NCBI RefSeq assembly: GCF_009913235.1
Contig: NZ_CP047897.1
Span: 1,178,001-1,242,000 of the forward strand
Direction of reading: 5' to 3'
DNA length: 64,000 nt
Source of the DNA: Nibribacter ruber
GTDB lineage: Bacteria; Bacteroidota; Bacteroidia; Cytophagales; Hymenobacteraceae
A model generated the notes under the pieces. The model ran no database searches. It had not been told where the DNA came from and saw only the letters and a list, made by a program, of their open reading frames with translations. A program made the translations under genes and the position numbers. Below are positions 9,701 through 17,938 of this stretch, piece after piece. Within the stretch, counting starts at the first letter, position 1, and the number at the start of each line of letters is the position of its first letter.

Positions 9701-12194
9701 GGGGCACGTGCATGGCGGCCTTTGTGCTCACATACGTGTCAAACTTCTTAATCCCGAAGAAGCTTTCCTGGGTGCTCACGGTAAACCGGTTGAGACGGTT
9801 CACTGGCCGACCAGTTTCATCAAACACGGTGGTGAAAACAGAACCCTCCAGCATGCCAATGTCCTTGTGGCCCATCAGGTCAAACTGCTCCTGGCCATTG
9901 CCCTGCGCGTCTGTCTGGCCCTGCCGTACGCTACTCTGGATTTCTATCTCATTGGAGGTTTTGATATCGAAGGTATAATCAGCGTAATTCTTAGGCTCTA
10001 GGAGTTTCTTCTTGAGGGTCAACTGCACTTCATAGTTACGTCCGGCGGCGGGTGGCCCAAAGAGGTTCAACGCATTCAGGTTCACTTGTACCTGCTCCCC
10101 TGTTTTGAACTCGGTTTTGTTGAGTTTGGTGGTGACTTTGAGACGGTCTGGCATGAATTCCTCCACGCCAATCTTCTGCGAGTTCAAAAGCACGTCATTG
10201 CCAGAATAGACTTCTACCGTATAGGTACCGGTCACCGCCGAGGCCGGCAGATAGAAGTCCAAGGTGCGGGCGCCTTCCTGGTTGAGCGTGCCTTTCTGGC
10301 TTCTATATTCCTTTCCGTTGGGCAGCAGCAGCTTTATTTTGATGGGCAGACCCGCCACCGTTTTCCAGTCTGGGGTGCGCACCAGCGTGTTCACGTGCAC
10401 GGTGTCGCCGGGACGGTACAAGTCACGGTCGCCGTAGATGAACGCTTCATAAGCAACGCCCTGTAACCGCTTGCCGCCCACATCAAACCGAGACGTGTTC
10501 ACGGTGGTCTGGCTATATGGCAAATAGTTGAAGTCCTGGCCCTGGCGCGCGGTGATTAGGCTTACGTTAAAATCAGGGGCATTCTTGGCCATATCAGGGA
10601 ATTTGGCTACGCCGTCCTGGTCTGTGGTGGCCTTGTACACCACCTGGTTATTGGTACTGATGAACCTAACCTCCACACCAGAAAGCGCTTCGGCGGTCCT
10701 GATAGAATTTGCAAACACCATCACCTCGTTTTGCCCCTGCTTGGTAATCAACCCAATGTCTGACACCGAGATGATCTTGGAGTCCTGCATCCAGATCTTG
10801 TCGCTGCTGGCCACCGTCAGGACATAAAGCCCCTTGAACTGGCTGTCAAAATCTAGGTCGGCTAGGTCCAGGTTGAGCAGCGCCTGAGTGCCGCTTTTCG
10901 GTAAACTTCCCGACTCGTATTCCCGCTCATAAATCACCTTCCCGTTCTGCTCACTTACCTGGTAGGTTTCATAGTCATGGTACTCCTCGGTTTCTTCATT
11001 GTAGTAGCCATCATATGCTTTGCCCTCTTGCAGGAATCGTAAAATGTTGTTTTCAAAGACCTTGCTGATGGTCACTTTGATGCGCGGCACCTGCGCCAGA
11101 TTCAAGGCAATGTTTCTGGAACCCTGGCTGCTCAAATACACCGCTTTCTGATCTACAAAAGAGAGGGTGGGCGTTGTATTCCCGAAATCAACGACGTAGT
11201 TGGAAGTCCGGCCCAGAGGCTGCCCCACTAGGCCGCCCAGATCACCGGAAACGTAGACTGTGTAGTTGGAGCTTCGGGCAAAATCGCCTCTGAGCACCAA
11301 GCCGTTGTCCAGGCGCTCCACCGTGAAAGTGCGGTGCGGGCTCATGGTAACCAAGCTCTGAATGTCTGGATTGGTAACGGGTTGCGAGGTGTAGATGTAA
11401 ATGCTTTCCTGTCCCTCTTCCTGCCTGCCTACCACTTCCAGCACCTGCATCTGGGCGCGGGTGGGTAAGGATATTTGGTGGTCCATGGCCTGCGGCGTAG
11501 CATAAGAACTCCCCGCGGTGGTTAATCCTTTGGCCACCACCACTCGCAGCGGAATGGGGCCGTTGGCACTTTGATTGACCTGTTTTACTTTAAGCGTGAG
11601 CTGGTCGCGGTTGCTGCTCACCAATTCTACTGGCAAAGGCGTTTGCTCTTGATATACCTTCAGTAAATCCCGCAGTTGGGCGTACGCCACCGGGTAGTTG
11701 AAATCCAGCTGAATACTGGCCTCCAGCTCATTGGGGCTATTCTGATTCTGCACCCAGAATGTTCTCACCTTCTCCAAAGCCAAAAGAGGCGTATGGAAAC
11801 TCAGCTCCTGCCCCGCCGGAATCTTGTATTTCTGTTCTGCGTGCTTCAGTAAGTTTGGCGTGAGTTCTGCCTGGTACTTGGTAGACGGGGCAAAAGGCTT
11901 GGTGGGCGAAAACACCAGTTCGTCTGGTCCGGCCCATTTAAACTTGCCTTCTACCGCCGGCGTGAATTTGATGTAAGGCACCGTGTCCCATTTGTTCAGC
12001 AGGGAATCAGACACCAGGCGTTTGTCAAAGGTGAACACCAGGTTCTGCTCCTGCGCAATCTCCTCTTCAAAGTTATTCTGGTCCAGCCGCAACTCATCAC
12101 TCTTCCCTCGGCAACTGAACGTACACAAAAGAATAAAAACGCCCAGTCCCTGCAGGACTGCACGGAAAGAAGGGAAGGTCACAGAAGGCTTCAT
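6759..12194 (-). CDS. yfhM: Bacterial alpha-2-macroglobulin lipoprotein with thioester motif
   Basis: An 1811-residue periplasmic protease trap. The signal peptide ends in a lipobox (VFILLCTFSC), so the mature protein is lipid-anchored. Beta-rich macroglobulin domains fill the first ~1000 residues (YIYGDRDLYRPGDTVHVNTLVR marks the MG2 region). SGSLRVMAVAYKGNAFG and DPIVLSAALPRFMSPKD mark the A2M domain. Next comes the thioester motif YPHGCLEQTTS near residue 1348, followed by the alpha/alpha toroid (YDGGFTYWPGG) and a receptor-binding-like C-terminus. The intact Cys-Leu-Glu-Gln predicts covalent capture of attacking proteases. Length is normal for the family. The start gives a convincing signal peptide. 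Confidence 0.95.
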   Translation of the reverse strand: MKPSVTFPSFRAVLQGLGVFILLCTFSCRGKSDELRLDQNNFEEEIAQEQNLVFTFDKRLVSDSLLNKWDTVPYIKFTPAVEGKFKWAGPDELVFSPTKPFAPSTKYQAELTPNLLKHAEQKYKIPAGQELSFHTPLLALEKVRTFWVQNQNSPNELEASIQLDFNYPVAYAQLRDLLKVYQEQTPLPVELVSSNRDQLTLKVKQVNQSANGPIPLRVVVAKGLTTAGSSYATPQAMDHQISLPTRAQMQVLEVVGRQEEGQESIYIYTSQPVTNPDIQSLVTMSPHRTFTVERLDNGLVLRGDFARSSNYTVYVSGDLGGLVGQPLGRTSNYVVDFGNTTPTLSFVDQKAVYLSSQGSRNIALNLAQVPRIKVTISKVFENNILRFLQEGKAYDGYYNEETEEYHDYETYQVSEQNGKVIYEREYESGSLPKSGTQALLNLDLADLDFDSQFKGLYVLTVASSDKIWMQDSKIISVSDIGLITKQGQNEVMVFANSIRTAEALSGVEVRFISTNNQVVYKATTDQDGVAKFPDMAKNAPDFNVSLITARQGQDFNYLPYSQTTVNTSRFDVGGKRLQGVAYEAFIYGDRDLYRPGDTVHVNTLVRTPDWKTVAGLPIKIKLLLPNGKEYRSQKGTLNQEGARTLDFYLPASAVTGTYTVEVYSGNDVLLNSQKIGVEEFMPDRLKVTTKLNKTEFKTGEQVQVNLNALNLFGPPAAGRNYEVQLTLKKKLLEPKNYADYTFDIKTSNEIEIQSSVRQGQTDAQGNGQEQFDLMGHKDIGMLEGSVFTTVFDETGRPVNRLNRFTVSTQESFFGIKKFDTYVSTKAAMHVPLIALNSAGKPTFARARVQVVRYAYESVIERMDQSYGYNSQRQELVLVDEMVDVPAGGKVFSFTPSASGEYELRVMRPNAYNYVSQQFYAYGWGDTQSTSFEVSKEGEVGISLDKETYEVGEKAKVLFKSPFPGKILVTVEQNKVLSYHYLDTDKKAASFTLPIQDEFLPTVYISAIAIREIKDNSLPMTIARGFKAIAVTKKETKLNVSVIAPELTRSKRTQLVKVKTVPNAQVTLAVVDEGILQLKDFQTPDPHGFFYQKRALEVSTFDLYPYLFPEIGSRRSSVGGDGYDLEKRVNPLTSKRVKLVSIWSGHLKTNANGEAAVNVKVPEFSGSLRVMAVAYKGNAFGSAEKIMRVADPIVLSAALPRFMSPKDTLQVPVIISNTNAKPTSLKSSISVTGPLRVVGSTTKTSSVNGNTEAQVVYQIVAAPAMGQASVVVNVAALGEQFSSTTDITVRPAAPLTKITGTGSLKDAATAAIAPKHDFIPASVASKLVVSSSPLAQFTDDITYLLQYPHGCLEQTTSTAFPLLYYADLARALSQGQKGRAFNPNFLVQEAITKIELMQQYDGGFTYWPGGTQTDWWSTAYATHFLLEAKKVGYPVSQEVLNKAVGYLQNKVKTKATEVYKYYNAQRKVETKLNAAHEASYSLYVLSLAGKPDWPTMNYYKSKPDQLSLDSRYLLASTYALNGSYQSFSQILPKSFAGETSVRALDGSFYSPVRDMALSLNSLVEANPEHPQVGTLSRHLSQELKSKRWYNTQERAFALLALGKLASRSKGNQTAQVLQNGKAISSYAGKDLTLVNKLNTVPLSLQSKGKGILYYYWELEGISQSGAYKQEDSFLKVRKTFFDRNGKAITNNTFKQNDLVIVRVELQSLDRRSIPNVAITDMLPAGFEIENPRLMTAREFQWLQKMDPATPEYMDIRDDRINLYATATPKPQYFFYQVRAVSKGAFQMGPIGADAMYNAEYHSYHGAGLVRVK

Positions 12195-12319
12195 GCAAGT
12201 AGGAGAAGGAAGGGTTTCGTCTTCTAAACTTACAAATAGTCTGGTTTATTTGACGGGAACTATATAGAATAATTCTTTTGGCGGAAGAGGACTTGTCAGC
12301 AGTCTCTATGAAGGCTTAT

Positions 12320-12356
12320 CGTTTTTGGCTGATTTCCCCGAAATAGCCTAAAAACG
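12320..12356. repeat. Interspersed palindrome, copy 5
   Basis: A shorter, degenerate copy (CGTTTTTGGCTGATTTCC, then AAATAGCCTAAAAACG). It lies between the A2M start and the tRNA terminator. Confidence 0.75.
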
Positions 12357-12510
12357 GCTTTAGAGATAACACTTCACCCGTCATTTCTTAGGTATAAGTG
12401 AGATCAGAATGAGGTTAGGGCCCGGCTTATATGGTTTTCATCTCAAAAAAACGAGGACTTTCTGAGAAGTTTAACCTAGCTAGCTTGCTGTCTGTAAATC
12501 ATGTGCAAAC

Positions 12511-12547
12511 AAAAAAGCCACTTACAAGTTTTACGTTGTAAGTGGCT
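12511..12547 (-). terminator. Intrinsic terminator of the tRNA gene
   Basis: Read on the minus strand, AGCCACTTACAA pairs perfectly with TTGTAAGTGGCT across an 8-nt loop and is followed by TTTTTG. It starts 11 bp past the tRNA 3' end. Confidence 0.85.
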
Positions 12548-12557
12548 GATTGTCAGG

Positions 12558-12631
12558 TGGGCCCACTTGGAATCGAACCAAGCACCTACTGATTATGAGT
12601 CAGTTGCTCTAACCGAATGAGCTATAGGCCC
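12558..12631 (-). tRNA. tRNA with CAT anticodon (elongator Met, or Ile2)
   Basis: A 74-nt cloverleaf can be drawn. The acceptor is GGGCCTA with TGGGCCC, the D-arm contains AGCTCATTCGGTTAGAGC, the anticodon loop is CTCATAA on the stem ACTGA/TCAGT, and the T-arm contains GGTTCGATTCC. The discriminator is A and the CCA end is not fully encoded (ACCT follows). The CAT anticodon fits elongator Met or the lysidine-modified Ile2 tRNA; sequence alone does not decide. A decayed relative of this tRNA lies at 15361-15427 on the other strand. Confidence 0.93.
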
Positions 12632-12710
12632 GTCCAAACCGTTTCTTTGATTTGGGAGTGCAATTTTACAAATTTGTACGTTAGAAATCAAAACAAAACG
12701 TACTCTCTCC

Positions 12711-13355
12711 GTGGACTTTTCTTCAATTAAAAATATCATCTTCGACTTGGGCGGTGTCATCATTAACCTGGACTATGCCAAAAGTACCGACGCCCTGCGC
12801 GCATACAGCAAGGCCAATGATCAGGTAGCCTTCAGTCAAAAAGCTCAGTCTGAACTCTTTGACCAGTATGAGATGGGCCAGATCTCTTCTAATGAATTCC
12901 GGCAGATGCTCAGAAAAGAGTATGACCTGGAGGCCACCGATGCCCAGATAGACGAAGCCTGGAATGCCATGTTGCTGGATATTCCGGCGGAAAGAATTGA
13001 GTTATTGCGGGAATTGGGCAAGCAGTACAAGCTGTATTTGCTCAGCAATACCAACGCCATTCACATGTTGGCCTTTAATGAAATCATTGCTCAGAGTTTT
13101 CAGATACCCAATCTGGATAGTTTGTTTGACCAGGTATACTACTCGCATTTAGTGGGCAAGCGCAAGCCAGACGCCGCCGTGTTTGAGCAGATTTTAGCGG
13201 AGAACGGCCTGAAGCGAGAAGAAACCCTCTTCATTGACGACAGCATCCAGCACATTGAGAGCGCCCACAAATTAGGCATCCAGACCCTGCACTTGGCGCC
13301 ACCGCTCACCATCAACCAAGCGTTAACAGAAGCCCTGCCTGCCCATGAAGGGTAA
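12711..13355 (+). CDS. HAD-superfamily hydrolase (YihX-like phosphatase)
   Basis: A 214-residue HAD fold with a cap domain. Motif I is IIFDLGGVIINLD, where the usual second Asp of DxD is Gly, as in the YihX type of sugar-phosphate phosphatase. Motif II is LYLLSNTN, motif III is GKRKPDAAVF and motif IV is TLFIDDSIQHIESA. The likely activity is dephosphorylation of a small phospho-metabolite in the cytoplasm. The start is a GTG; no in-frame ATG lies close by. The 3' end overlaps the next gene by 11 bp, so the two are probably cotranscribed. Confidence 0.88.
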   Translation: MDFSSIKNIIFDLGGVIINLDYAKSTDALRAYSKANDQVAFSQKAQSELFDQYEMGQISSNEFRQMLRKEYDLEATDAQIDEAWNAMLLDIPAERIELLRELGKQYKLYLLSNTNAIHMLAFNEIIAQSFQIPNLDSLFDQVYYSHLVGKRKPDAAVFEQILAENGLKREETLFIDDSIQHIESAHKLGIQTLHLAPPLTINQALTEALPAHEG

Positions 13356-14472
13356 GGTAGTTCTGCAGGTATTGCTGTTTCTCCTCACGCTGGTCACCAC
13401 CACGTTGGCGGGCGCAGAATGGCAGACCGGAAAGCTTTTCTTTTTTGATGCCCAAGGCGGTTTTAGCTGGGGTGGTGATTTTACGCGTGCGCAACTCTTG
13501 CAGGGGCTGGCCTTCTCGCTGCCCTTTCTAGGCGTTCTCACAGTGCACGAGTTTGGCCATTATTTCACCGCCAGGTATTACAAGGTGAACGTGACCCTGC
13601 CCTACTACATACCGCTTTGGCTAGGCATAACCGCTAGCATTGGCACCATGGGCGCGTTCATTAAGATCAAGGATCGCATCTTCTCCAGAAAAGAGTTCTT
13701 TGACATTGGCATTGCCGGGCCTTTGGCAGGATTTGCCGTAGCCCTGCCCCTGCTGTGGTACGGGTTCACCCATTTACCGCCCGCAGAGCACATATATTCC
13801 ATCCACCCAAAGTACCTGCTCTACGGCAACCACTACGCCGACTATGTGTACCAGCAGGGCGGCAACCTCTTCCTGGGCCGGAACCTGCTGTTCCTCTTCT
13901 TCGAGCGTTTCGTAGCCGACCCGGCATTGCTCCCCAATCGCTATGAGCTCATGCACTACCCGTTCCTGTTTGCCGGGTTTCTATCCCTGTTTTTTACGGC
14001 GCTCAATCTACTTCCCATCGGGCAGCTAGACGGCGGACACATCATGTACGGGCTGTTGGGGTATGAGCGTTTTAACCGGCTCTCTCCCATTCTGTTCGCG
14101 CTTTTTATTTTCTACGCTGGCCTGGGTTTGATTCCCGCTGAGATTCCCTTGCAGGAGAGTTACTGGATGTGGGGTGGCTATCTAGTATATTTGGTGATCG
14201 TGTTTAAGCCGTTGTTCCCGCAGCTGAAGCAAAGCCTGTTTCTGGTGGCTGGCGTGTTTCTGGGGCACGTGACCATGGCCTTCTTCTTCCCCGGAGTACA
14301 AGGCTACAACGGATGGCTGGTCTTCGGGCTTATTCTGGCTAGGTTCATGGGCGTCTTCCACCCTCCCTGCCCCGACGAACGTCCTTTAAGCAACTCGCGC
14401 AAATGGCTGGGATGGTTAGCTTTAGTAGTATTGATCCTTTGCTTCAGCCCCGCTCCATTTATTATCGATTGA
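13345..14472 (+). CDS. Site-2-protease-like M50 family membrane metalloprotease
   Basis: A 375-residue multi-spanning membrane protein. The zinc motif HEFGH (in LTVHEFGHYFTARYYKVN, near residues 67-71) and the third-ligand motif LNLLPIGQLDGGH (near 225-237) identify an M50 intramembrane protease. IAGPLAGFAVALPLLW is a typical family membrane segment. No PDZ domain is seen, so it belongs to the compact group found widely in Bacteroidota. The substrate is unknown. It overlaps the HAD gene upstream. Confidence 0.9.
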   Translation: MKGKVVLQVLLFLLTLVTTTLAGAEWQTGKLFFFDAQGGFSWGGDFTRAQLLQGLAFSLPFLGVLTVHEFGHYFTARYYKVNVTLPYYIPLWLGITASIGTMGAFIKIKDRIFSRKEFFDIGIAGPLAGFAVALPLLWYGFTHLPPAEHIYSIHPKYLLYGNHYADYVYQQGGNLFLGRNLLFLFFERFVADPALLPNRYELMHYPFLFAGFLSLFFTALNLLPIGQLDGGHIMYGLLGYERFNRLSPILFALFIFYAGLGLIPAEIPLQESYWMWGGYLVYLVIVFKPLFPQLKQSLFLVAGVFLGHVTMAFFFPGVQGYNGWLVFGLILARFMGVFHPPCPDERPLSNSRKWLGWLALVVLILCFSPAPFIID

Positions 14473-14531
14473 ATGAGTAATAGCCCGCAAGCGCCCGTTT
14501 AATGTGGAAATTTGAAGATGTGAAAATGGGT

Positions 14532-14579
14532 TGCTTCGTTTTTGTGCTGTTTTCAGGAAAAGAGGCCAAAAACGAAGCA
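14532..14579. repeat. Interspersed palindrome, copy 6
   Basis: The outer stem is extended (TGCTTCG pairs with CGAAGCA), while the inner arms carry mismatches. It lies 60 bp after the M50 protease stop and 29 bp before the next start. Confidence 0.85.
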
Positions 14580-14607
14580 TGATTTATATGTTAATGAAAC
14601 TTATACT

Positions 14608-15201
14608 ATGAAGGTGCTTACTAAAATCCTTTTTGCTTTTCTATTGACCACTGCACTGGGGGCATGTGGCAATGAACGGAAGCAGGGCGCTTCCAAAGAA
14701 ACCATTGTGCGCTATCCTAGCGGTGCTGTCAAAACCAAAACACAACTGCTGGATGGGGTTAGTCTGTATAAAATGACAGAATTTTATGAGAACGGTAAGC
14801 TCCATGGCGTTCAATACACAAAAGATGGAAAGAGGGACAGTACTTTCTTGGAACTTCAGGAAAACGGAGACACCATCATGGTAGCCTCAGCTAGAAATGA
14901 TGAGCCGCATGGGGAAGTCATTGAGTATTTCCCAAATGGCAAGCGGCACAAAGTGATGCATTATGCAGATGGCGTTGCAAATGGGATGGTGGAAAGATAT
15001 TTTGAAAATGGTCAAAAGGAATTTGAGCTAAATCATAAGAACGGCAAATTTCATGGCATCATGAAAGTCTATAACCAAGACGGCTCCTTGAAAGAAGAAA
15101 GACTTTATGAAAACCATGTAGAAATCTGGCGTAAGGATGCGAAAGGGTTACGCATCAATCCTAAAATAAACACCTCACACCTGAGCCCGCTGGTTAAATA
15201 A
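14608..15201 (+). CDS. MORN-repeat lipoprotein
   Basis: A 197-residue lipoprotein. The signal peptide MKVLTKILFAFLLTTALGAC ends in a lipobox, which decides the start; an earlier in-frame start at 14542 only reads through palindrome copy 6. The rest consists of MORN-type repeats: FYENGKLHGVQYT, EYFPNGKRHKVMHYADG, RYFENGQKEFELNHKNGKFHG and VYNQDGSLKEERLY. Such YwqK-like proteins are sometimes labelled antitoxins, but no toxin partner is present and a surface or periplasmic structural role is as likely. Confidence 0.85.
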   Translation: MKVLTKILFAFLLTTALGACGNERKQGASKETIVRYPSGAVKTKTQLLDGVSLYKMTEFYENGKLHGVQYTKDGKRDSTFLELQENGDTIMVASARNDEPHGEVIEYFPNGKRHKVMHYADGVANGMVERYFENGQKEFELNHKNGKFHGIMKVYNQDGSLKEERLYENHVEIWRKDAKGLRINPKINTSHLSPLVK

Positions 15202-15250
15202 GGACTTCTACCAGTTTAACAATAACCATGCTCCCTTAAAACAAGAAATC

Positions 15251-15280
15251 CCCGTTTTTAGGCTGTTTTCTGGAAACGAC
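15251..15280. repeat. Interspersed palindrome, copy 7 (half)
   Basis: Only the left arm and the turn remain (CCGTTTTTAGGCTGTTTTC, then TGGAAACGACTC). The right arm is missing and the sequence runs into decayed tRNA DNA, suggesting a rearrangement breakpoint near 15275. Confidence 0.7.
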
Positions 15281-15292
15281 TCTTGCCTTAAT

Positions 15293-15342
15293 TTGCTTTC
15301 TGTTAAAGGAGTAGGTCTTTAGTTCGAATCCAAATGGGATCA
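15293..15342 (+). pseudogene. Decayed tRNA, 3' half (possibly Asn-GTT)
   Basis: The text resembles the 3' half of a tRNA: an anticodon-like loop CTGTTAA at 15300-15306, then GTAGGTC and a T-arm with TTCGAATCC flanked by TTTAG and CCAAA. An acceptor end TGGGATC with discriminator A follows. One T-stem pair is broken (A opposite C), the anticodon stem pairs poorly and no 5' half is found, so it should not fold into a working tRNA. The isoacceptor is a guess from the loop. Confidence 0.5.
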
Positions 15343-15360
15343 CTAACAGCAAGAAAGGAT

Positions 15361-15427
15361 GCCATCAGACTATTTAAGCAACTGACTCATAATAAGTAAG
15401 TGCCTGGTTCCATTTAAAGTGGGCCCG
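15361..15427 (+). pseudogene. Decayed copy of the CAT-anticodon tRNA
   Basis: The segment AGCAACTGACTCATAAT is identical to the anticodon arm of the intact tRNA at 12558-12631. The downstream AAGTAAGTGCCTGGTTCC and AAGTGGGCCC closely match its variable region, T-arm and acceptor. The 5' part (GCCATCAGACTATT) is shortened and mutated, so acceptor and D-stem pairing are lost. It is on the opposite strand to the intact gene. Confidence 0.75.
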
Positions 15428-15535
15428 AGCATTTTACGGTGGGAATAGGGAATTTCTCTCTTTTGTAGAGAAGGGCAAATAGTAGAATAGCAACTTCATT
15501 CAATTCTCATCCATTCCGCCTTACGCAAAACAACA

Positions 15536-15585
15536 AATCCCCGTTTTTGGGCTGTTTTCATGAAAACAGCCCAAAAACGGGGATT
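15536..15585. repeat. Interspersed palindrome, copy 8 (perfect 50-bp palindrome)
   Basis: The 25-base left half, starting AATCCCCGTTTTTGGGCTG, is the exact reverse complement of the right half, with no loop and the centre TCATGA. It ends 22 bp from the rhodanese stop codon. Confidence 0.95.
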
Positions 15586-15606
15586 CGGCTTAAATGGCTT
15601 AACTCT

Positions 15607-15915
15607 TTACTTGGCCTCGTTAAAAGCGATAATGCCGCCCAGCACGTTGCGCACGTTGGTGAAGCCTTGTTGTTTAAGAATGGCCTGGGCCGTAGCAGAA
15701 CGGGCACCTGAGCGGCAATGGATTAAGATTTCCTGGTCTTTGTATTCTTCCAAATCAGCGATGCGCTCAGGCAAAGTGCCTAAGGGAATCAACTGTGAAC
15801 CGGCAATGCTTTGCTCTTCGTGCTCCCAAGGTTCGCGCACGTCTAAAAGAATGGGCGTCTCGTTGTTGGCCAGGCGTTGCTTTAGTTCGGCGGCGGTTAT
15901 GTCTGTTACAATCAT
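15607..15915 (-). CDS. Single-domain rhodanese-like protein
   Basis: A 102-residue one-domain rhodanese of normal length without a signal peptide, so cytoplasmic. LLDVREPWEHEEQSIAGSQLIPLG is the domain's first half. The active-site loop HCRSGARS places the catalytic Cys at residue 67. Such proteins carry a persulfide on this Cys and pass sulfur to acceptors or take part in sulfide detoxification. The ATG overlaps the upstream T9SS gene stop as ATGA, so the two are translationally coupled. Confidence 0.9.
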   Translation of the reverse strand: MIVTDITAAELKQRLANNETPILLDVREPWEHEEQSIAGSQLIPLGTLPERIADLEEYKDQEILIHCRSGARSATAQAILKQQGFTNVRNVLGGIIAFNEAK

Positions 15916-17729
15916 AGCTGTAGAATAAGTTTAGTGGTTTTGACTTTGTCTTTATAGTAGCCTTTCAGCAAATATACGCCATTGCGCAGACCTTGTACAG
16001 TAATTGGCTGTCCTTGGCTTACTCTCTCTAGTACCAATAACTTTTGTCCGGTGAGGGAATAGACTTCTACGCGATCAAAATTCTGCGTGAACGTGAGCTG
16101 GCCCTTACTTGGATTGGGGTACACCCAGCTGTTAGAAACCAGTTCCGCCTCCTCAAAACTGCTGGTGATCGTGCCAGACACTACCGGGCGCATGAGCAGA
16201 GCGCCGTTAAAGCCAGTCAGGGATTCCCAGGAAGTAGTGCCGTTGGTGTAGAAGATCTTGCCGTCAGCGTTTTCATTCAGATCAAAGCCCACATTCACAA
16301 AGGTAGAGCCGTTGGGCTGGCGGTAGCCCACGTAGAAGCGTCCGTTCACCAGCTGCTGTTGCTTCAGGTCAATCTCCAGCCATTGGTTTAACTCCGTGGC
16401 CGCCGGTATGGTAAAGGATTGTTCATAAAACGGTTGCTCTGCAGGTTTTCCGTTGACGTCTTTCCATACCCGAAGCGAGAGGGCCGTACCCGGCACGTTG
16501 TTGCCGGTAAAGAAGAAGCGCACTGCATCCAGCCTATCTGGCTTGCTCAGCTCAAACTGATAGGCAACCTGCACCGCGCTACTGGACGGGAAACTGAAGC
16601 CTGCTTCTGCCGTGCCGTCATCATAGGCGTAAAAATCCTGCAGATGCGTTTCTCTGGTGATGGTGTCATTGGTGAGCGTGAGGGTATTGGGTTCTTTGGT
16701 GATCAGGAAGAACGTGGTCTGTAGAGAATACGGAAGGCTCTGGCTGCTCAGGAAACTAGAATTGGGCATTCCTTGGATAGACAGCGAGGCTTCTGCATTG
16801 ATGGGCGCGCTGGCCTTGAGGAAAGTGTCTACGGCCAGCGTGGTCAGATTCTGGGTGAAGCCCCGCCAGCTGATGGCCGCCGGCAAGCTGCTGAAGTTCC
16901 GGATGCTGGTACCCACTTCGGTTCTGGTCTCACCCTCTGGATTTACTAAAAACTGCCAGATGGGCATGGCGGTGTACCGGCGCAGCAAGGAAGCTATGGG
17001 CTGGGTAATGGCCACGTCCAGGTTATTCAGGATGCCCTGGCGTCTATCCTTATCTAGTTGCACGTAATCAAGGTGCCAGACATCCCGGATGGCCGCTTGG
17101 TTTCCGCTACTCACCCACCTGAACTGGAATCCGTCAAAGAAATAAGCTGGCTCTTTGATGGCCTGCATCACCGGTGCAAAATCTGTGCTCCTGCCGGTGC
17201 CTCTCTGGGTCCAGACGGTGGTCCAGGTGCCGTTGGCTTGTTTGAACTCTAGTTGTAGAGAAAACTGGGTACCACTGGAAAAATTAGGCGCATCTAGCAA
17301 ACCACCGGCCTGCCAATAAAAGCTTAAATACAGTGAGTCTTTGGGAGCCAGCTTGCCCAGATACAATGGCTTGGAGGTGAGCGTATCTGTTGGTCCTACA
17401 GCGTTGATGCCGCCATACGGCTGACCATTTGCTTTTAGTCCGTCAAAGGTGGCGGCAAAGATGGTGGGTGCGTTTTTGGCGTATCGGTTGGTGACGGTGA
17501 TGCCGCCTCTGTTCACCCAACGGGTAGGATCTGGAGCACCTTCGGCTTTGGAGAAATCATCAAAGAACGGCAAGGATAGCGTATCGCCGGAGGCAAGGGT
17601 TTGAGGGGTTGTTGTCCCCTTCTTGGAAAAATTTGCAGGTGGAGACTGATGCGTGAGCGGAGTTAGTAGTTGCGCTTGCGTTTGCCACCCAAGACCCAGT
17701 ATCACTACAAGCATCAGTCCTTTCCGCAT
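15912..17729 (-). CDS. T9SS-secreted protein with type A sorting domain
   Basis: A 605-residue exported protein. A Sec signal (MRKGLMLVVILGLGWQTQAQ) is followed by a large beta-rich body. The C-terminus is a type A type IX secretion sorting domain: SWVYPNPSKGQLTF, VEVYSLTGQKLL, VQGLRNGVYLLKGYYKDKVKTTKLIL. It should be carried across the outer membrane by the gliding-type T9SS and anchored at the surface or released. No catalytic motif is recognised in the body (FFDDFSKAEGAPDPTRWVN and YDDGTAEAGFSF are typical of beta-sandwich cell-surface proteins). No T9SS component genes are in this window. Confidence 0.85.
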   Translation of the reverse strand: MRKGLMLVVILGLGWQTQAQLLTPLTHQSPPANFSKKGTTTPQTLASGDTLSLPFFDDFSKAEGAPDPTRWVNRGGITVTNRYAKNAPTIFAATFDGLKANGQPYGGINAVGPTDTLTSKPLYLGKLAPKDSLYLSFYWQAGGLLDAPNFSSGTQFSLQLEFKQANGTWTTVWTQRGTGRSTDFAPVMQAIKEPAYFFDGFQFRWVSSGNQAAIRDVWHLDYVQLDKDRRQGILNNLDVAITQPIASLLRRYTAMPIWQFLVNPEGETRTEVGTSIRNFSSLPAAISWRGFTQNLTTLAVDTFLKASAPINAEASLSIQGMPNSSFLSSQSLPYSLQTTFFLITKEPNTLTLTNDTITRETHLQDFYAYDDGTAEAGFSFPSSSAVQVAYQFELSKPDRLDAVRFFFTGNNVPGTALSLRVWKDVNGKPAEQPFYEQSFTIPAATELNQWLEIDLKQQQLVNGRFYVGYRQPNGSTFVNVGFDLNENADGKIFYTNGTTSWESLTGFNGALLMRPVVSGTITSSFEEAELVSNSWVYPNPSKGQLTFTQNFDRVEVYSLTGQKLLVLERVSQGQPITVQGLRNGVYLLKGYYKDKVKTTKLILQL

Positions 17730-17938
17730 AGGTTTCTATTTATAGCTTTGCCTTCTCTAACGTGTGATGAAAGAACTTATTCTGCACCTTCCATTTATCG
17801 CATTTATGAATCTAGCAGCGGTTTTTGGCTTGTTGGTGATGACACCAACAAAGGCAAAGGGAAGCGTAACCCCATGTACCGTTTTTCATCAGTAATGCCT
17901 CCGTATTGCCCTCTCTTTCTGTACACTACACAATCCAG

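Noticed and set aside
14608-15201. MORN lipoprotein as the antitoxin of a toxin-antitoxin pair
   Set aside because: No adjacent toxin-like gene exists and the product carries a lipoprotein signal.
12558-15427. HAD-M50-MORN segment as an integrative element bounded by tRNA att repeats
   Set aside because: The intact tRNA and the relic are in inverted, not direct, orientation and no integrase lies between them.
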